The position numbers and the translations under genes are program-made. Source: Halolactibacillus halophilus (GTDB taxonomy: Bacteria; Bacillota; Bacilli; Bacillales; Amphibacillaceae). From it: a DNA stretch of 53,566 nt. Where the stretch lies: the NCBI RefSeq assembly GCF_900115605.1, contig NZ_FOXC01000018.1, forward strand, positions 1 to 53,566, in the 5' to 3' direction. Below the pieces are notes generated by a model that was given only the letters and a program-made list of their open reading frames with translations, was not told the origin of the DNA and made no database searches. Shown piece by piece: positions 45,454 through 53,566 of this stretch (its first letter is position 1; the number at the start of each line of letters is the position of its first letter).

Positions 45454-45768
45454 ATGAAGCAATGTAAAAAAACACTCTTTACCCTTGGGGTTGGTACACT
45501 TTTAGGTTACACAGTAAAAAGCCAGCTAGATAAGATGCCAATCAAGCCCGAGTATGCGCTTAAGCGTGCCAAAGAACGTTTTAAAGAAGCAGGACCTGTC
45601 AGTGGTTCATGGATTTATATGAAAACTGAAACATTAGCACTACACGGTTTAAACTATACCGTTTACCGCGGAGGCATTACCCGCACTGAAAATGGCGTAC
45701 ATACACAGTATGAGTTCTATGTAGATGCTTATACCGGTGTCATTATTGACACAAAAGTTACCAACTAG
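45454..45768 (+). CDS. ytzB: PepSY-domain protein YtzB
   Basis: 104 residues from the ATG at 45454 (GAGGTGATT upstream). A short N-terminal hydrophobic segment (TLFTLGVGTLLGYTV) could anchor it. The rest is a PepSY unit: ALKRAKERFKEAGPVSGSWI and YEFYVDAYTGVIID. PepSY proteins often regulate or protect extracellular peptidases. In Bacillus it is next to ytoP; here IS remains separate them and end only 75 bp upstream of the ATG. Confidence 0.82.
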   Translation: MKQCKKTLFTLGVGTLLGYTVKSQLDKMPIKPEYALKRAKERFKEAGPVSGSWIYMKTETLALHGLNYTVYRGGITRTENGVHTQYEFYVDAYTGVIIDTKVTN

Positions 45769-45772
45769 ACAC

Positions 45773-45803
45773 AAAAGCCTACGGTTTAATACCGTAGGCT
45801 TTT
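45773..45803. terminator. Bidirectional terminator
   Basis: AAAAGCCTACGGT and ACCGTAGGCTTTT form a perfect 13-bp stem with a five-base loop between the convergent ytzB and trmB. Confidence 0.92.
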
Positions 45804-45850
45804 TACATACAAACAGTACATGCCTATGACAGGCACTGTTTATGTGGTTA

Positions 45851-46492
45851 TCATCTTTTAAAAGAAGCTTCTACGCGGTAGATCGGATGGCCACGTTTAG
45901 AAAATTTCTCTTCATACTCTGTCATGACATTAAGCGGATCATCATCTTCATGTAAATTTAGACTAACATCATCAATCAACATGTTAAAATGAGAAAAACT
46001 CATTAGACTGTATTCAAATAAACCACGATTATCTGTTTTAAATACCAGTTTACTGTCTGGTTTTAATACTTGTTGATATTGCGTTAAAAATGTATGGTAA
46101 GTCAATCGACGTTTTTCATGGCGATTTTTTGGCCATGGATCAGAAAAGTTTAAATAGATTTGATCGATTTCATGATCGGCAAATAAGTCACGTAAATCAC
46201 TTGCATCAATATTTATCAACTTTACGTTTTCCGGTTGTTCTTCAACTGCCTTTTCTACTGCACTAACGATAATACTTTTAGCAAGTTCAATCGCAATAAA
46301 GTTAATATCAGGGTGTTGTTTCGCCATTCCCATAACAAAGCGGCCTTTACCTGCACCGATTTCTACATGAATTGGTCGATCATTACCAAACACATCTTGC
46401 CACTTACTTTTTTTATCTAATGGGTTTAAGATGATATATTCAGGATGGTCCTGTAAATAATCATCTGCCCACGGTTTATGTCGTGCTCGCAT
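45851..46492 (-). CDS. trmB: tRNA (guanine-N7-)-methyltransferase
   Basis: 213 residues, normal length. S-adenosylmethionine motif VEIGAGKGRFVMGMA near residues 40-54, FIAIELAKSIIV, and the TrmB signature IYLNFSDPWPKNRHEKRRL with the catalytic region. It methylates G46 in the variable loop of tRNAs. It follows ytmP by 9 bp (46493-46501), as in Bacillus ytmP-ytmQ. Confidence 0.95.
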   Translation of the reverse strand: MRARHKPWADDYLQDHPEYIILNPLDKKSKWQDVFGNDRPIHVEIGAGKGRFVMGMAKQHPDINFIAIELAKSIIVSAVEKAVEEQPENVKLINIDASDLRDLFADHEIDQIYLNFSDPWPKNRHEKRRLTYHTFLTQYQQVLKPDSKLVFKTDNRGLFEYSLMSFSHFNMLIDDVSLNLHEDDDPLNVMTEYEEKFSKRGHPIYRVEASFKR

Positions 46493-46501
46493 GAGTGAGT
46501 C

Positions 46502-47305
46502 TCACCTTTCTCTTACTAAACGCATGACGCGTGTTAATATATCATTAATTTCTTGTTCTTTTATCATTGCATCTTCAACTGTTTGTAATTGGTGAAAATC
46601 GATGATGGCTTCATATAACATATACCAGTGCATCCGAATAACCAAGTGGTGATCTTCTGTCGCACCATAATGATGGAGCCATGTATCCCATTCAGATTCA
46701 GGAATATAGCGTTGGAAGAGCATACCTAAATCAATGGCTGGATCCCCAATTTCAGCGTTATCCCAATCGATTAAATACAATTCACCTTTATCAGTGAATA
46801 ACCAATTATTATGGTTTAAATCACAGTGACAGACAACGGGTTTTACGCCAATAACTTGATTTAAGTGGGACTCCATAAATTTAATGGCCCGCTCAATCAT
46901 CAGGTGTTTGGTTTGATCCGTTGATTGAGACAGCATCATCTGTTTCAATTCACGGAATAATTCCATTGGATTCATTGCTTTTTTACCCATACGGGTTAAC
47001 ATATCAAGTAATTCCGTTGAGTGATGAATACGCCCTAATAACTCGGCCACTTTTGGATGCTGTAATACTTCAGGATTTAATTCACTGCCGTCCAACCATT
47101 CTTGGGCCGTAATCACATCACCATTTTCTAAACGCTTTGTCCAAACCAGTTTAGGAACAATACCTTGCGCAGATAACACGGCTAAAAATGGTGAAGAATT
47201 TCTTTTTAAAAATAATCGTTTATTTTCTGATTGAGCAAAATAAGCTTCTCCTGTTGCTCCACCTGCAGATTCAATTGTCCATTCATTGCCTAACACATAC
47301 TGCAC
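46502..47305 (-). CDS. ytmP: Aminoglycoside-phosphotransferase-fold kinase YtmP
   Basis: 267 residues from the GTG at 47305, chosen because AAAGGAG lies eight bases upstream; the longer frame to 47347 has no ribosome site. Kinase-like fold: KRLFLKRNSSPFLA (ATP lysine), VVCHCDLNHNNWLF (catalytic HxDxxxxN) and LIDWDNAEIGDPAID (DxD metal site). Choline/aminoglycoside kinase family; the phosphorylated substrate is unknown. It forms an operon with trmB. Confidence 0.88.
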   Translation of the reverse strand: MQYVLGNEWTIESAGGATGEAYFAQSENKRLFLKRNSSPFLAVLSAQGIVPKLVWTKRLENGDVITAQEWLDGSELNPEVLQHPKVAELLGRIHHSTELLDMLTRMGKKAMNPMELFRELKQMMLSQSTDQTKHLMIERAIKFMESHLNQVIGVKPVVCHCDLNHNNWLFTDKGELYLIDWDNAEIGDPAIDLGMLFQRYIPESEWDTWLHHYGATEDHHLVIRMHWYMLYEAIIDFHQLQTVEDAMIKEQEINDILTRVMRLVRER

Positions 47306-47416
47306 AATGCATACTCCTTTCACTTCATTTGACAAAAATAGCGTCAAAAAGCCATTTTATTTAAGAAAACACTATACCTAGATTAACCTATTTAAGGGGT
47401 GAAAATCAAGCGTTAT

Positions 47417-48322
47417 TTATTCCCAGTTAAATTGATCTGAGTCTTCTCTTTGCCATTCTGGGCGATTAAAACTTACCGTGTCACTAAATGATAATAAAGC
47501 ATCAATCACTTTTAGTTGTTTATGTTTTAAAGTTGTTTTTAATTGGCGTTGTTTTAATACCCAGTCTTCGTGGATATTTTTTCCAATGTAGATTGTTTGA
47601 AATGGCTCCAAGTGATAGTCAATCACGTTGCTTCGTGAAAGTACTATTTTAGTCACCGGCATATCAACTTCTTTATAATTTAAAATACTTTTAACGATTT
47701 TCTCTGTGCGCTTTAATGATAGCAGCGGACTAATAAAGTTACTTCTAACGGACTTTTCTTCTTTTTGCCACTGACGATCATCACCTGCGATAATTTTCAT
47801 GTCTGAAGAAAACTCTACGAGTTTAATAATATAAATATCAAATGGCGTGATAATGATAATATCTGCCTCCACTTCTGCTTTCTTCAAATGGAAGATGGGA
47901 TGATACATCACTAAATACGTATCAGGAAATCGCTGTAATAAATACTTTAACACTAAATCATCTTCATACATACGATCAATAAAAGACATCTGGGTAATCG
48001 TAGATGAGGCCCATTTTAATTGAAATTGATAAAGCTGATTTAAATAATAGACCTTTAGTTGTTCTTCTGTTTTTGGTAGGGCCTGGATTGGTTCATCGTC
48101 CACAACATTTTCATCTGTGTCTTTCTTTCGTTTACGCCATTGATTGAAAAAGCTCGTCTCTTCTTTTGGTTCTTCAATTTGTTCAGGAACGACTGGATTT
48201 TCAAATGTATGACGTAGTTGTTGCCATTGTTCTTGCTTTAAACGCATATATTGACTAGGGTAATGAAATGGATCTTGTTCATATCGGGAGATATAATTTT
48301 CTAATTTGATCAATTGAGCCAT
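47417..48322 (-). CDS. NERD-like domain protein of the ytl region
   Basis: 301 residues from the ATG at 48322 (AGGAG seven bases upstream; a GTG at 48328 is closer to it). The N-terminal half is helical and charged. The second half (about residues 150-260) has EADIIIITPFDIYIIKLVEF followed by WQKEEKSVRSNFISPLLSL, resembling the nuclease-related domain (NERD): strand, acidic residue, Lys. The typical catalytic Glu-x-Lys is not clearly intact. Function unknown. It sits 28 bp from thpR. Confidence 0.6.
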   Translation of the reverse strand: MAQLIKLENYISRYEQDPFHYPSQYMRLKQEQWQQLRHTFENPVVPEQIEEPKEETSFFNQWRKRKKDTDENVVDDEPIQALPKTEEQLKVYYLNQLYQFQLKWASSTITQMSFIDRMYEDDLVLKYLLQRFPDTYLVMYHPIFHLKKAEVEADIIIITPFDIYIIKLVEFSSDMKIIAGDDRQWQKEEKSVRSNFISPLLSLKRTEKIVKSILNYKEVDMPVTKIVLSRSNVIDYHLEPFQTIYIGKNIHEDWVLKQRQLKTTLKHKQLKVIDALLSFSDTVSFNRPEWQREDSDQFNWE

Positions 48323-48349
48323 GGTCACACTCCTCTCACTAAAACGGCC

Positions 48350-48910
48350 TCATGGACTTTTTCTTTCAAATACAACCGAATACTTTGGTAATTTATCAGG
48401 CTCTATTTTATATAAAACTAAAATTACCGGCTGCGTATCAAAAGGTAAATATTTTTCCATTAAGATTGTGTTTATTTGAGCCAACCTATTTTCTTTATTC
48501 CAAAGCGTTTGACACTTTTTTGCTAAGGTGATGTGTGGATAAAACGGGCGATTTGTTGTTTGAAACCCTCTTAAAGCTAGTTTTTCTTGAATAGACTCAT
48601 ACAATACCCGTAATCTTTTTGTTATGTGTGGTTCTAAAAATACTACCCGATAACCATCCTGCCGACCGAACCCATTCACTTTTGAAAAGGTTAGCGTAAC
48701 AGATGGCAAATCCATCTGTTTCATCATATCAATGACAACGTCTATTTGGTCCAGCGCCCCAAAGAAGTGCAAGGTCAAGTGGTAGTCCGCATCATTCACC
48801 CACACCTTATAACTTATTCCTGAAATTGACTCTTTTAGCACATCATTTACATACTTGATTTTTTCAGTTGCTTTCTTATCAAATCGAAGTGCTAGGAAAT
48901 AATGCGTCAT
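48350..48910 (-). CDS. thpR: RNA 2',3'-cyclic phosphodiesterase
   Basis: 186 residues of the 2H phosphoesterase fold with both catalytic motifs: HLTLHFFG (His44-Thr46) and HITLAKK (His126-Thr128). Known as YtlP in Bacillus and LigT/ThpR elsewhere; it hydrolyses 2',3'-cyclic phosphate RNA ends. Ribosome site AAAGGATG precedes the ATG. Confidence 0.9.
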   Translation of the reverse strand: MTHYFLALRFDKKATEKIKYVNDVLKESISGISYKVWVNDADYHLTLHFFGALDQIDVVIDMMKQMDLPSVTLTFSKVNGFGRQDGYRVVFLEPHITKRLRVLYESIQEKLALRGFQTTNRPFYPHITLAKKCQTLWNKENRLAQINTILMEKYLPFDTQPVILVLYKIEPDKLPKYSVVFERKSP

Positions 48911-49048
48911 TTACTCATCCTTTCTTGTATTAAGAAATCATTAATTTTCATTGAAAGTGTAGAATTTTTATTAAAAACGGTGTAAAATATAATTTAAAGA
49001 GATTAAGAACACCACAAGATTCATTAATTTGATATAAGGAGTGGTTTT

Positions 49049-49267
49049 TTGAGTCAATCTACAAACCGGATGCTAACTCGCGTAAAAGCCGTGTATCTTT
49101 TCATTAAAGTTCACGGACCCGTTTCAACGACAGAGATTGCCAATGAGTTTGAGATTACTGACCGAACAGCTCAACGTGATTTACACGTTTTAAGCTACAA
49201 CGGTCTGGTCCAAAGTCCATATAAAGGACAATGGAATGTGACGAAAAAGAAAGTGAAAATCTCTTAA
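49049..49267 (+). CDS. Small DeoR-type HTH protein (YtzE-like)
   Basis: 72 residues starting at a TTG with AAGGAG eight bases upstream. Almost all of it is a DeoR-like winged helix: VSTTEIANEFEITDRTAQRD then LHVLSYNGLVQSPYKGQW. There is no ligand-binding domain. A short YtzE-type regulator in the same neighbourhood is known in Bacillus. It probably binds DNA, with unknown targets. Confidence 0.85.
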   Translation: MSQSTNRMLTRVKAVYLFIKVHGPVSTTEIANEFEITDRTAQRDLHVLSYNGLVQSPYKGQWNVTKKKVKIS

Positions 49268-49325
49268 TCGCCACAACAAGATATTGCGTAACACGCTGTC
49301 TAATTTGGCAGCTTATTTTTTTACC

Positions 49326-50039
49326 TTATTTTAGCTCTTGTAAATATGTTAGCTCTTCTTCTGTTAACTCCCGATATTCTCCTAATTCAAGCGATGGATC
49401 TAAAGTTAATTCCCCCATCTTCAGCCGCTTTAAATACACAACTTGTTTACCCACAGCTTCAAACATACGCTTCACTTGATGAAACTTCCCTTCTGAAATC
49501 ACCAGTTCAATTTCTGATGATTCACCACTTTCAAGAATAGTCAATTCAGCCGACTTAGTATGATACCCATCATCTAATGTCACACCTTGTTTAAAGGCAA
49601 CAATATCCTTTTCAGTCACCTGTCCTTTTACGTTCGCATAGTAGCGCTTACCCACATCTTTTTTTGGTGACAGTAATTTATGTGCGAGCTTACCATCATT
49701 CGTCAATAACAGCAATCCTTCAGTATCCTTGTCTAGACGACCAACTGGAAATGGAGCTCTTACTTGATCTGTTAATTCTAGCAAATCAATCACCGTCTCA
49801 TCACGCATATCTTCTGTTGCGCTAACCACACCAGGGGGTTTATTTAGCATGAAGTAGACAAATTCTTGATAATGTAGTCTTTCCCCTAACACATCGACGA
49901 CATCATGTGTTGGATTGACATGTTCCTTCGGTTGTTTAATCTCAACCCCATTGACTATCACTTGTCCTTTTTTGAGTAATTGTTTGACTTCTTTTCTCGA
50001 ACCATAGCCTGAGTTGGCTAATAATTTATCTATTCGCAT
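49326..50039 (-). CDS. ytzG: 16S rRNA pseudouridine synthase, RsuA family
   Basis: 237 residues. N-terminal S4 domain (MRIDKLLANSGYGSRKEVKQ), catalytic GRLDKDTEGLLLLTNDG with the nucleophilic Asp after GRL, and KFHQVKRMFEAVGKQV near the end. RsuA enzymes convert U516 of 16S rRNA. It precedes ytgP as in Bacillus. AGGAG ribosome site before the ATG. Confidence 0.92.
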   Translation of the reverse strand: MRIDKLLANSGYGSRKEVKQLLKKGQVIVNGVEIKQPKEHVNPTHDVVDVLGERLHYQEFVYFMLNKPPGVVSATEDMRDETVIDLLELTDQVRAPFPVGRLDKDTEGLLLLTNDGKLAHKLLSPKKDVGKRYYANVKGQVTEKDIVAFKQGVTLDDGYHTKSAELTILESGESSEIELVISEGKFHQVKRMFEAVGKQVVYLKRLKMGELTLDPSLELGEYRELTEEELTYLQELK

Positions 50040-50096
50040 GTGTAACTCCTTTGTTGTTTAAAAGTAAAATTCTGTAGCATTTGTTCATTCATTATA

Positions 50097-51722
50097 TCAG
50101 AAAAAGCGACTTAATCTTTTAACACGCTCACCCATGACCCGCTCTAATAATGTCGAACGGTAACTAAACCATAAATAAATATAAGCCCCCATGGTAACCG
50201 CCGGTACTAAAATAATAATACTACTTAAACGGCCATCGGTGTAGTCAATCCATTGTGACAAGGTTGCTTGTACAAATAGCACCGCGATTGACATAAAGCC
50301 TGAAAAAATTAACATAAGACTCGAGCGTTTCACTAAAGCTTTTAATGGAAAGGCAATTGCTCGTTGAATTCTGAGTAGGTTACTTAAGACTGTACCTAAT
50401 GAAGCAATCCACGTAGCTATAACGGCTCCTATCGGTCCGAAAGCAAGCATCAGTGGGATATTTAAAACAGCCTTTAACACTAGGCCAATTCCTAGGCTAT
50501 AGAGTGCAAATCGTTGTTGATTAATACTCTGTAAAATCGATGATGTCACGGTAAACAGAGCGAAAAATAATGCCACTGGTGCATACCAACCAAGAATCTC
50601 ACCATTAAATGTGATAAAGTCATTTATACCATAAAAAGCACCCCAAATTTGATTCGATAATAAGCTCATGCCCACCACGGCCGGTAAAATAAGCAACATA
50701 ATTACTTGGAGCGACTGATTAATTTGTTGATATAACCTCGAGCGATTATCTTCAATAAATGACTTAGTTAAAGTTGGTAAGCTCGATAGAGACATACCTG
50801 TTGCTAATGTGATTGGAATCATAATTAATTTATGTCCATATAGATTAATATTTGAGAAAGCATTATCTACTTCCAATTGCGTTAGACCTGCATCAAGTAA
50901 TGTCCGTGAGAAGGTAATTGCATCAATTTGTTGATATAAAGGAATAGCTAACCCGACAAAAACAAATGGTCCAGCATACTGAAATAGTTCAATGAAGAGC
51001 GCCTTCGTTGATAAATCCGCCGGTCGGATGCGCTGGTGTTCAACATAACGGTTCAAATGATGCTTTCTTTTGTTCCAATATATGATTAACACAAACAGAC
51101 TAGCAATTGCTCCAATAAAGGCCGAGAAGGTCGCAAAGCCGACCGCTGTCACTGTTGTTCCATCAAAGATATTTAACACAACATACACACTTGTAAGTAA
51201 GAAAGCAATACGCACAACTTGTTCGATCACTTGTGAGATAGCTGTGGGGCCCATTGACTGAAACCCTTGGAAGAAACCACGAGTAATACTCATCGATGGA
51301 ATAATAAGTAGCGCAAAACTAACCATTTTAATAACCATCGCAACGTCATCGATGGTAATACCCTCAGCGTTATCTGGAATATAAATCTTTGCTAATATAT
51401 TAGCACCAAAAAAGAGTAGTAAAAAGGCGATTATTCCCGTTACAAACATGAGTTTTAAGGCCATATTATACATACGTCTACTTGTTTTATAATCACCAAG
51501 CGAGTTGTATTTTGCTACAAATTTTGACACAGCTAAGGGAATGCCTACCGTTGATAAGCTAATAAAGATCGTATAAGGGCCATACGCCAGACCATATAAT
51601 TTACCCCCTGTTGCACCAACTAAGCTTTCAAACGGGATTGTATACAGCATTCCTAATAGCTTTGAAACAAACGAGGCTCCCGTCAATAATAACGTACCCC
51701 GCAACATCGTATTCTTTGACAT
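50097..51722 (-). CDS. ytgP: YtgP/MurJ-type lipid flippase
   Basis: 541 residues from the ATG at 51722 (GGTG five bases upstream). About 14 transmembrane helices of the MOP superfamily, with FVSKLLGMLYTIPFESLVGA near the N-terminus and GPYTIFISLSTVGIPLAVSK following. Bacillus YtgP (Amj/MurJ-related) flips lipid II for wall synthesis; other members export polysaccharide intermediates. It lies 58 bp upstream of the RsuA-like gene on the same strand. Confidence 0.92.
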   Translation of the reverse strand: MSKNTMLRGTLLLTGASFVSKLLGMLYTIPFESLVGATGGKLYGLAYGPYTIFISLSTVGIPLAVSKFVAKYNSLGDYKTSRRMYNMALKLMFVTGIIAFLLLFFGANILAKIYIPDNAEGITIDDVAMVIKMVSFALLIIPSMSITRGFFQGFQSMGPTAISQVIEQVVRIAFLLTSVYVVLNIFDGTTVTAVGFATFSAFIGAIASLFVLIIYWNKRKHHLNRYVEHQRIRPADLSTKALFIELFQYAGPFVFVGLAIPLYQQIDAITFSRTLLDAGLTQLEVDNAFSNINLYGHKLIMIPITLATGMSLSSLPTLTKSFIEDNRSRLYQQINQSLQVIMLLILPAVVGMSLLSNQIWGAFYGINDFITFNGEILGWYAPVALFFALFTVTSSILQSINQQRFALYSLGIGLVLKAVLNIPLMLAFGPIGAVIATWIASLGTVLSNLLRIQRAIAFPLKALVKRSSLMLIFSGFMSIAVLFVQATLSQWIDYTDGRLSSIIILVPAVTMGAYIYLWFSYRSTLLERVMGERVKRLSRFF

Positions 51723-51988
51723 ATCTTCACCTATTCTATATATATTCATCTGTTATTTGATATACATACATATTTTATCACAAATTAGATAATAACTATA
51801 TGAAAAAACAAGAGAATCATTCATCCATCAGTGCCGTGACTAGTTTTTTTACAGTGAGTTTGATAAAATAAGACTATTGGTCATAAACAGATTTTTGACG
51901 TGACGTCTAACCGACGCACGTTTTTCATTGCGTACAAATAATCGTTTGCTATTGGATCAATCGATGTAACGATAACGGAGGTTTTAAT

Positions 51989-53245
51989 ATGAAGACAGAT
52001 GTAGTGGTTATTGGTGGTGGACCGAGTGGACTCATGGCAGCGATTGCTGCAAGTGAACAAGGTGTCAGCACCATTTTAATTGAAAAAGGTAAAAAGCTTG
52101 GTAAAAAGCTTGCGATTTCTGGAGGCGGACGTTGTAACGTAACCAGCCGTTTACCTAAGGATGAGATCATTAAACATATTCCTGGTAACGGACGGTTTTT
52201 ATATAGTGCTTTTTCCGTTTTTGATAACGAAGATATTATTCAGTTTTTCACTGATTTAGGGGTAGAGCTTAAAGAAGAAGACCATGGCCGGATGTTTCCC
52301 GTCAGCAATCAGTCAAAAGATGTCGTTAACGCCCTCATTAATCAGCTTGCCAAACAAGGGGTCAAAGTAATGACAGAAACAAAAGTGCAAGCTATTGATT
52401 ACGGTGAGGATACCCATACTATTATTTTAGCAGACGGACAAAAAATTATAACGAAATCTGTCGTCGTTGCTGTTGGTGGTAAAGCTGTGCCACACACAGG
52501 TTCTACAGGAGATGGTTATCCGTGGGCAAAAAAGGCTGGACATACTGTCACTGACCTTTATCCTACTGAAGTGCCACTTTTATCTAGTCAAGCGTTTATT
52601 AAAAATAAAGCGTTACAAGGACTTGCACTACGTGACATTGCTCTAACTGTAAAAGATGCTAACGATAAGCATGTCGTAACCCATCAAATGGACATGCTAT
52701 TTACGCATTTTGGTTTTTCCGGACCGGCAGTGCTTCGCTGTTCACAGTATGTGGTGAAATTACTAAACCAAGGCCAAAAACACGTCTCTTTATTTATTGA
52801 CGCACTTCCACATCAAACAGAAGAACACCTTTTCAATACGCTGACAGAGAAGATTGCTGAATCACCTAGAAAAGCAATTAAAACTATTTTAAAAGGCTTA
52901 ATTCCAGAGCGTTACCTACACTTTATTTTAGAAAGGAAGGCCATTGATTTAGATTTAAAAGGGGCTAATATTTCCAACGAACAACTGCGTCTCTTTATTC
53001 ATGACATAAAACAATTTGAATTAAAAGCAACAGGTTCCTTACCTTTAGAAAAGGCATTTGTAACTGGTGGCGGTGTCTCTATAAAAGAGGTCAACCCAAC
53101 CACACTTGAATCAAAACTTATGCCTCGATTATTTTTCTCTGGTGAAATTTTAGATATCCATGGCTATACCGGTGGCTATAACATTACTGCTGCACTCGTG
53201 ACAGGACACAATGCCGGTCAAAATGCTGCTTGGCTTAGCTTTTAA
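51989..53245 (+). CDS. ytfP: HI0933-family flavoprotein YtfP
   Basis: 418 residues. FAD-binding dinucleotide fold at the start (VVVIGGGPSGLMAAIAA), ISGGGRCNVTS, and the C-terminal FAD contact LFFSGEILDIHGYTGGYNIT. The family (BaiN/RdsA, HI0933) contains NAD(P)H-dependent oxidoreductases of mostly unknown substrate. It is divergent from ytgP and ends at a strong terminator before the rRNA genes. Confidence 0.92.
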   Translation: MKTDVVVIGGGPSGLMAAIAASEQGVSTILIEKGKKLGKKLAISGGGRCNVTSRLPKDEIIKHIPGNGRFLYSAFSVFDNEDIIQFFTDLGVELKEEDHGRMFPVSNQSKDVVNALINQLAKQGVKVMTETKVQAIDYGEDTHTIILADGQKIITKSVVVAVGGKAVPHTGSTGDGYPWAKKAGHTVTDLYPTEVPLLSSQAFIKNKALQGLALRDIALTVKDANDKHVVTHQMDMLFTHFGFSGPAVLRCSQYVVKLLNQGQKHVSLFIDALPHQTEEHLFNTLTEKIAESPRKAIKTILKGLIPERYLHFILERKAIDLDLKGANISNEQLRLFIHDIKQFELKATGSLPLEKAFVTGGGVSIKEVNPTTLESKLMPRLFFSGEILDIHGYTGGYNITAALVTGHNAGQNAAWLSF

Positions 53246-53249
53246 AAAA

Positions 53250-53287
53250 ACTCTTTACGATCAACCCTCGCGGTAATCGTAAAGAGT
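53250..53287 (+). terminator. Terminator of ytfP
   Basis: ACTCTTTACGAT (53250-53261) and ATCGTAAAGAGT (53276-53287) form a 12-bp stem followed by seven T residues. Confidence 0.92.
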
Positions 53288-53306
53288 TTTTTTATAGAGA
53301 ACATAA

Positions 53307-53344
53307 AAAACCCTCATTTAAGGACTTCCTTAAATGAGGGTTTT
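53307..53344 (-). terminator. Terminator of the rRNA operon
   Basis: AAAACCCTCATTTAAGG and CCTTAAATGAGGGTTTT form a long stem with a tiny loop just past the 5S gene in its direction of transcription, followed by T residues on the minus strand. Confidence 0.9.
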
Positions 53345-53347
53345 AGT

Positions 53348-53463
53348 TGCTTAGCGACGTCCTACTCTCGCGGGGCTTAAGCCCAACTACCATCGGCGCT
53401 GAAGAGCTTAACTGCTGTGTTCGGCATGGGAACAGGTGTGACCTCTTCGCTAATGTCACTAAA
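53348..53463 (-). rRNA. rrf: 5S ribosomal RNA
   Basis: The minus strand has the 5S core: AGCGAAGAGGTCACACCTGT, then CCATGCCGAACACAGCAGTT, AGCTCTTCAGCGCCGATGGT and GAGAGTAGGACGTCGC, with closing ends TAGTGAC/GTCGCTA. Length is about 116 bases. Ends are set by pairing and may be off by a few bases. Confidence 0.93.
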
Positions 53464-53521
53464 CCATAGGATTATACCCTGAAAACTAGATAAGAAGTAA
53501 ACAATCATCAAACAAAAATTT

Positions 53522-53566
53522 AGTTAAGTCCTCGATCGATTAGTATTCGTCAGCTGCACATGTCAC
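53522..53566 (-). rRNA. rrl: 3' end of 23S ribosomal RNA (partial)
   Basis: The last 45 bases, read on the minus strand, give AGCTGACGAATACTAATCGA and the end GAGGACTTAACT, the conserved 3' tip of 23S rRNA. The gene continues beyond the window. The 58-bp spacer to 5S holds no tRNA. Confidence 0.92.

Overview
The window looks like a chromosomal segment of a low-GC, Gram-positive, motile member of the Bacillaceae, perhaps a halo/alkaliphilic genus near Amphibacillus or Halolactibacillus. The genus is an inference. The evidence is Bacillus-type gene order (tyrS, motS-motP-ccpA-aroA, ytxH/ytxG, murC, sftA, ytpR-ytpQ-ytpP, ytoP, ytzB, trmB-ytmP, thpR, ytzG-ytgP-ytfP), a T-box leader on tyrS, strong AGGAGG-type ribosome binding sites and a Bacillus-like 5S/23S rRNA pair at the right end.

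Positions 1 to about 14.3 kb are an integrated accessory element, read mostly on the minus strand. Its plan is that of a phage satellite (SaPI/PICI type). From right to left: a tyrosine integrase, a lysogeny switch of two divergent HTH regulators with overlapping -35 boxes and three operator palindromes, small early genes, a primase-helicase (Rep) that probably starts at ATT, an iteron origin immediately 3' of rep, a Cse60-like protein, an HK97-type major capsid protein with a small basic partner, and two sigma-like late regulators. Only remnants of an HNH endonuclease and of a small terminase follow. Between these two remnants lies cargo: an XRE/ImmA-IrrE metallopeptidase with an unknown partner, and a two-gene module resembling Kiwa anti-phage defence (a DUF4868/KwaB-like protein and a four-helix membrane protein). 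Capsid and replication genes look intact while the packaging genes are broken, so the island may be a capsid-encoding satellite now kept for its cargo. The left boundary and the att sites are not resolved.

From 14.37 to 39.2 kb the sequence is ordinary core genome: VOC protein, CDF metal exporter, T-box plus tyrS, class A PBP, sodium-type stator motP/motS, ccpA, aroA, a large FtsA-like ATPase of unknown role, ytxH/ytxG, murC, pncB, sftA, ytpR/Q/P, a PfoR-type membrane protein, a lipoprotein, a DUF84 NTPase and an M42 aminopeptidase.

From about 39.37 to 45.38 kb there is an insertion-sequence graveyard between ytoP and ytzB. It holds two decayed ISLre2 copies sharing a 627-bp direct repeat, an ISL3-type element with a frameshifted transposase and long terminal repeats, a second orphan ISL3 end, IS3 and two IS66 3' remnants, and one apparently intact small lipoprotein gene.

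From 45.45 kb to the end the core genome resumes (ytzB, trmB, ytmP, a NERD-like protein, thpR, a small HTH protein, an RsuA-type pseudouridine synthase, the ytgP flippase, ytfP) and ends in a minus-strand 5S rRNA and the 3' tip of a 23S rRNA.
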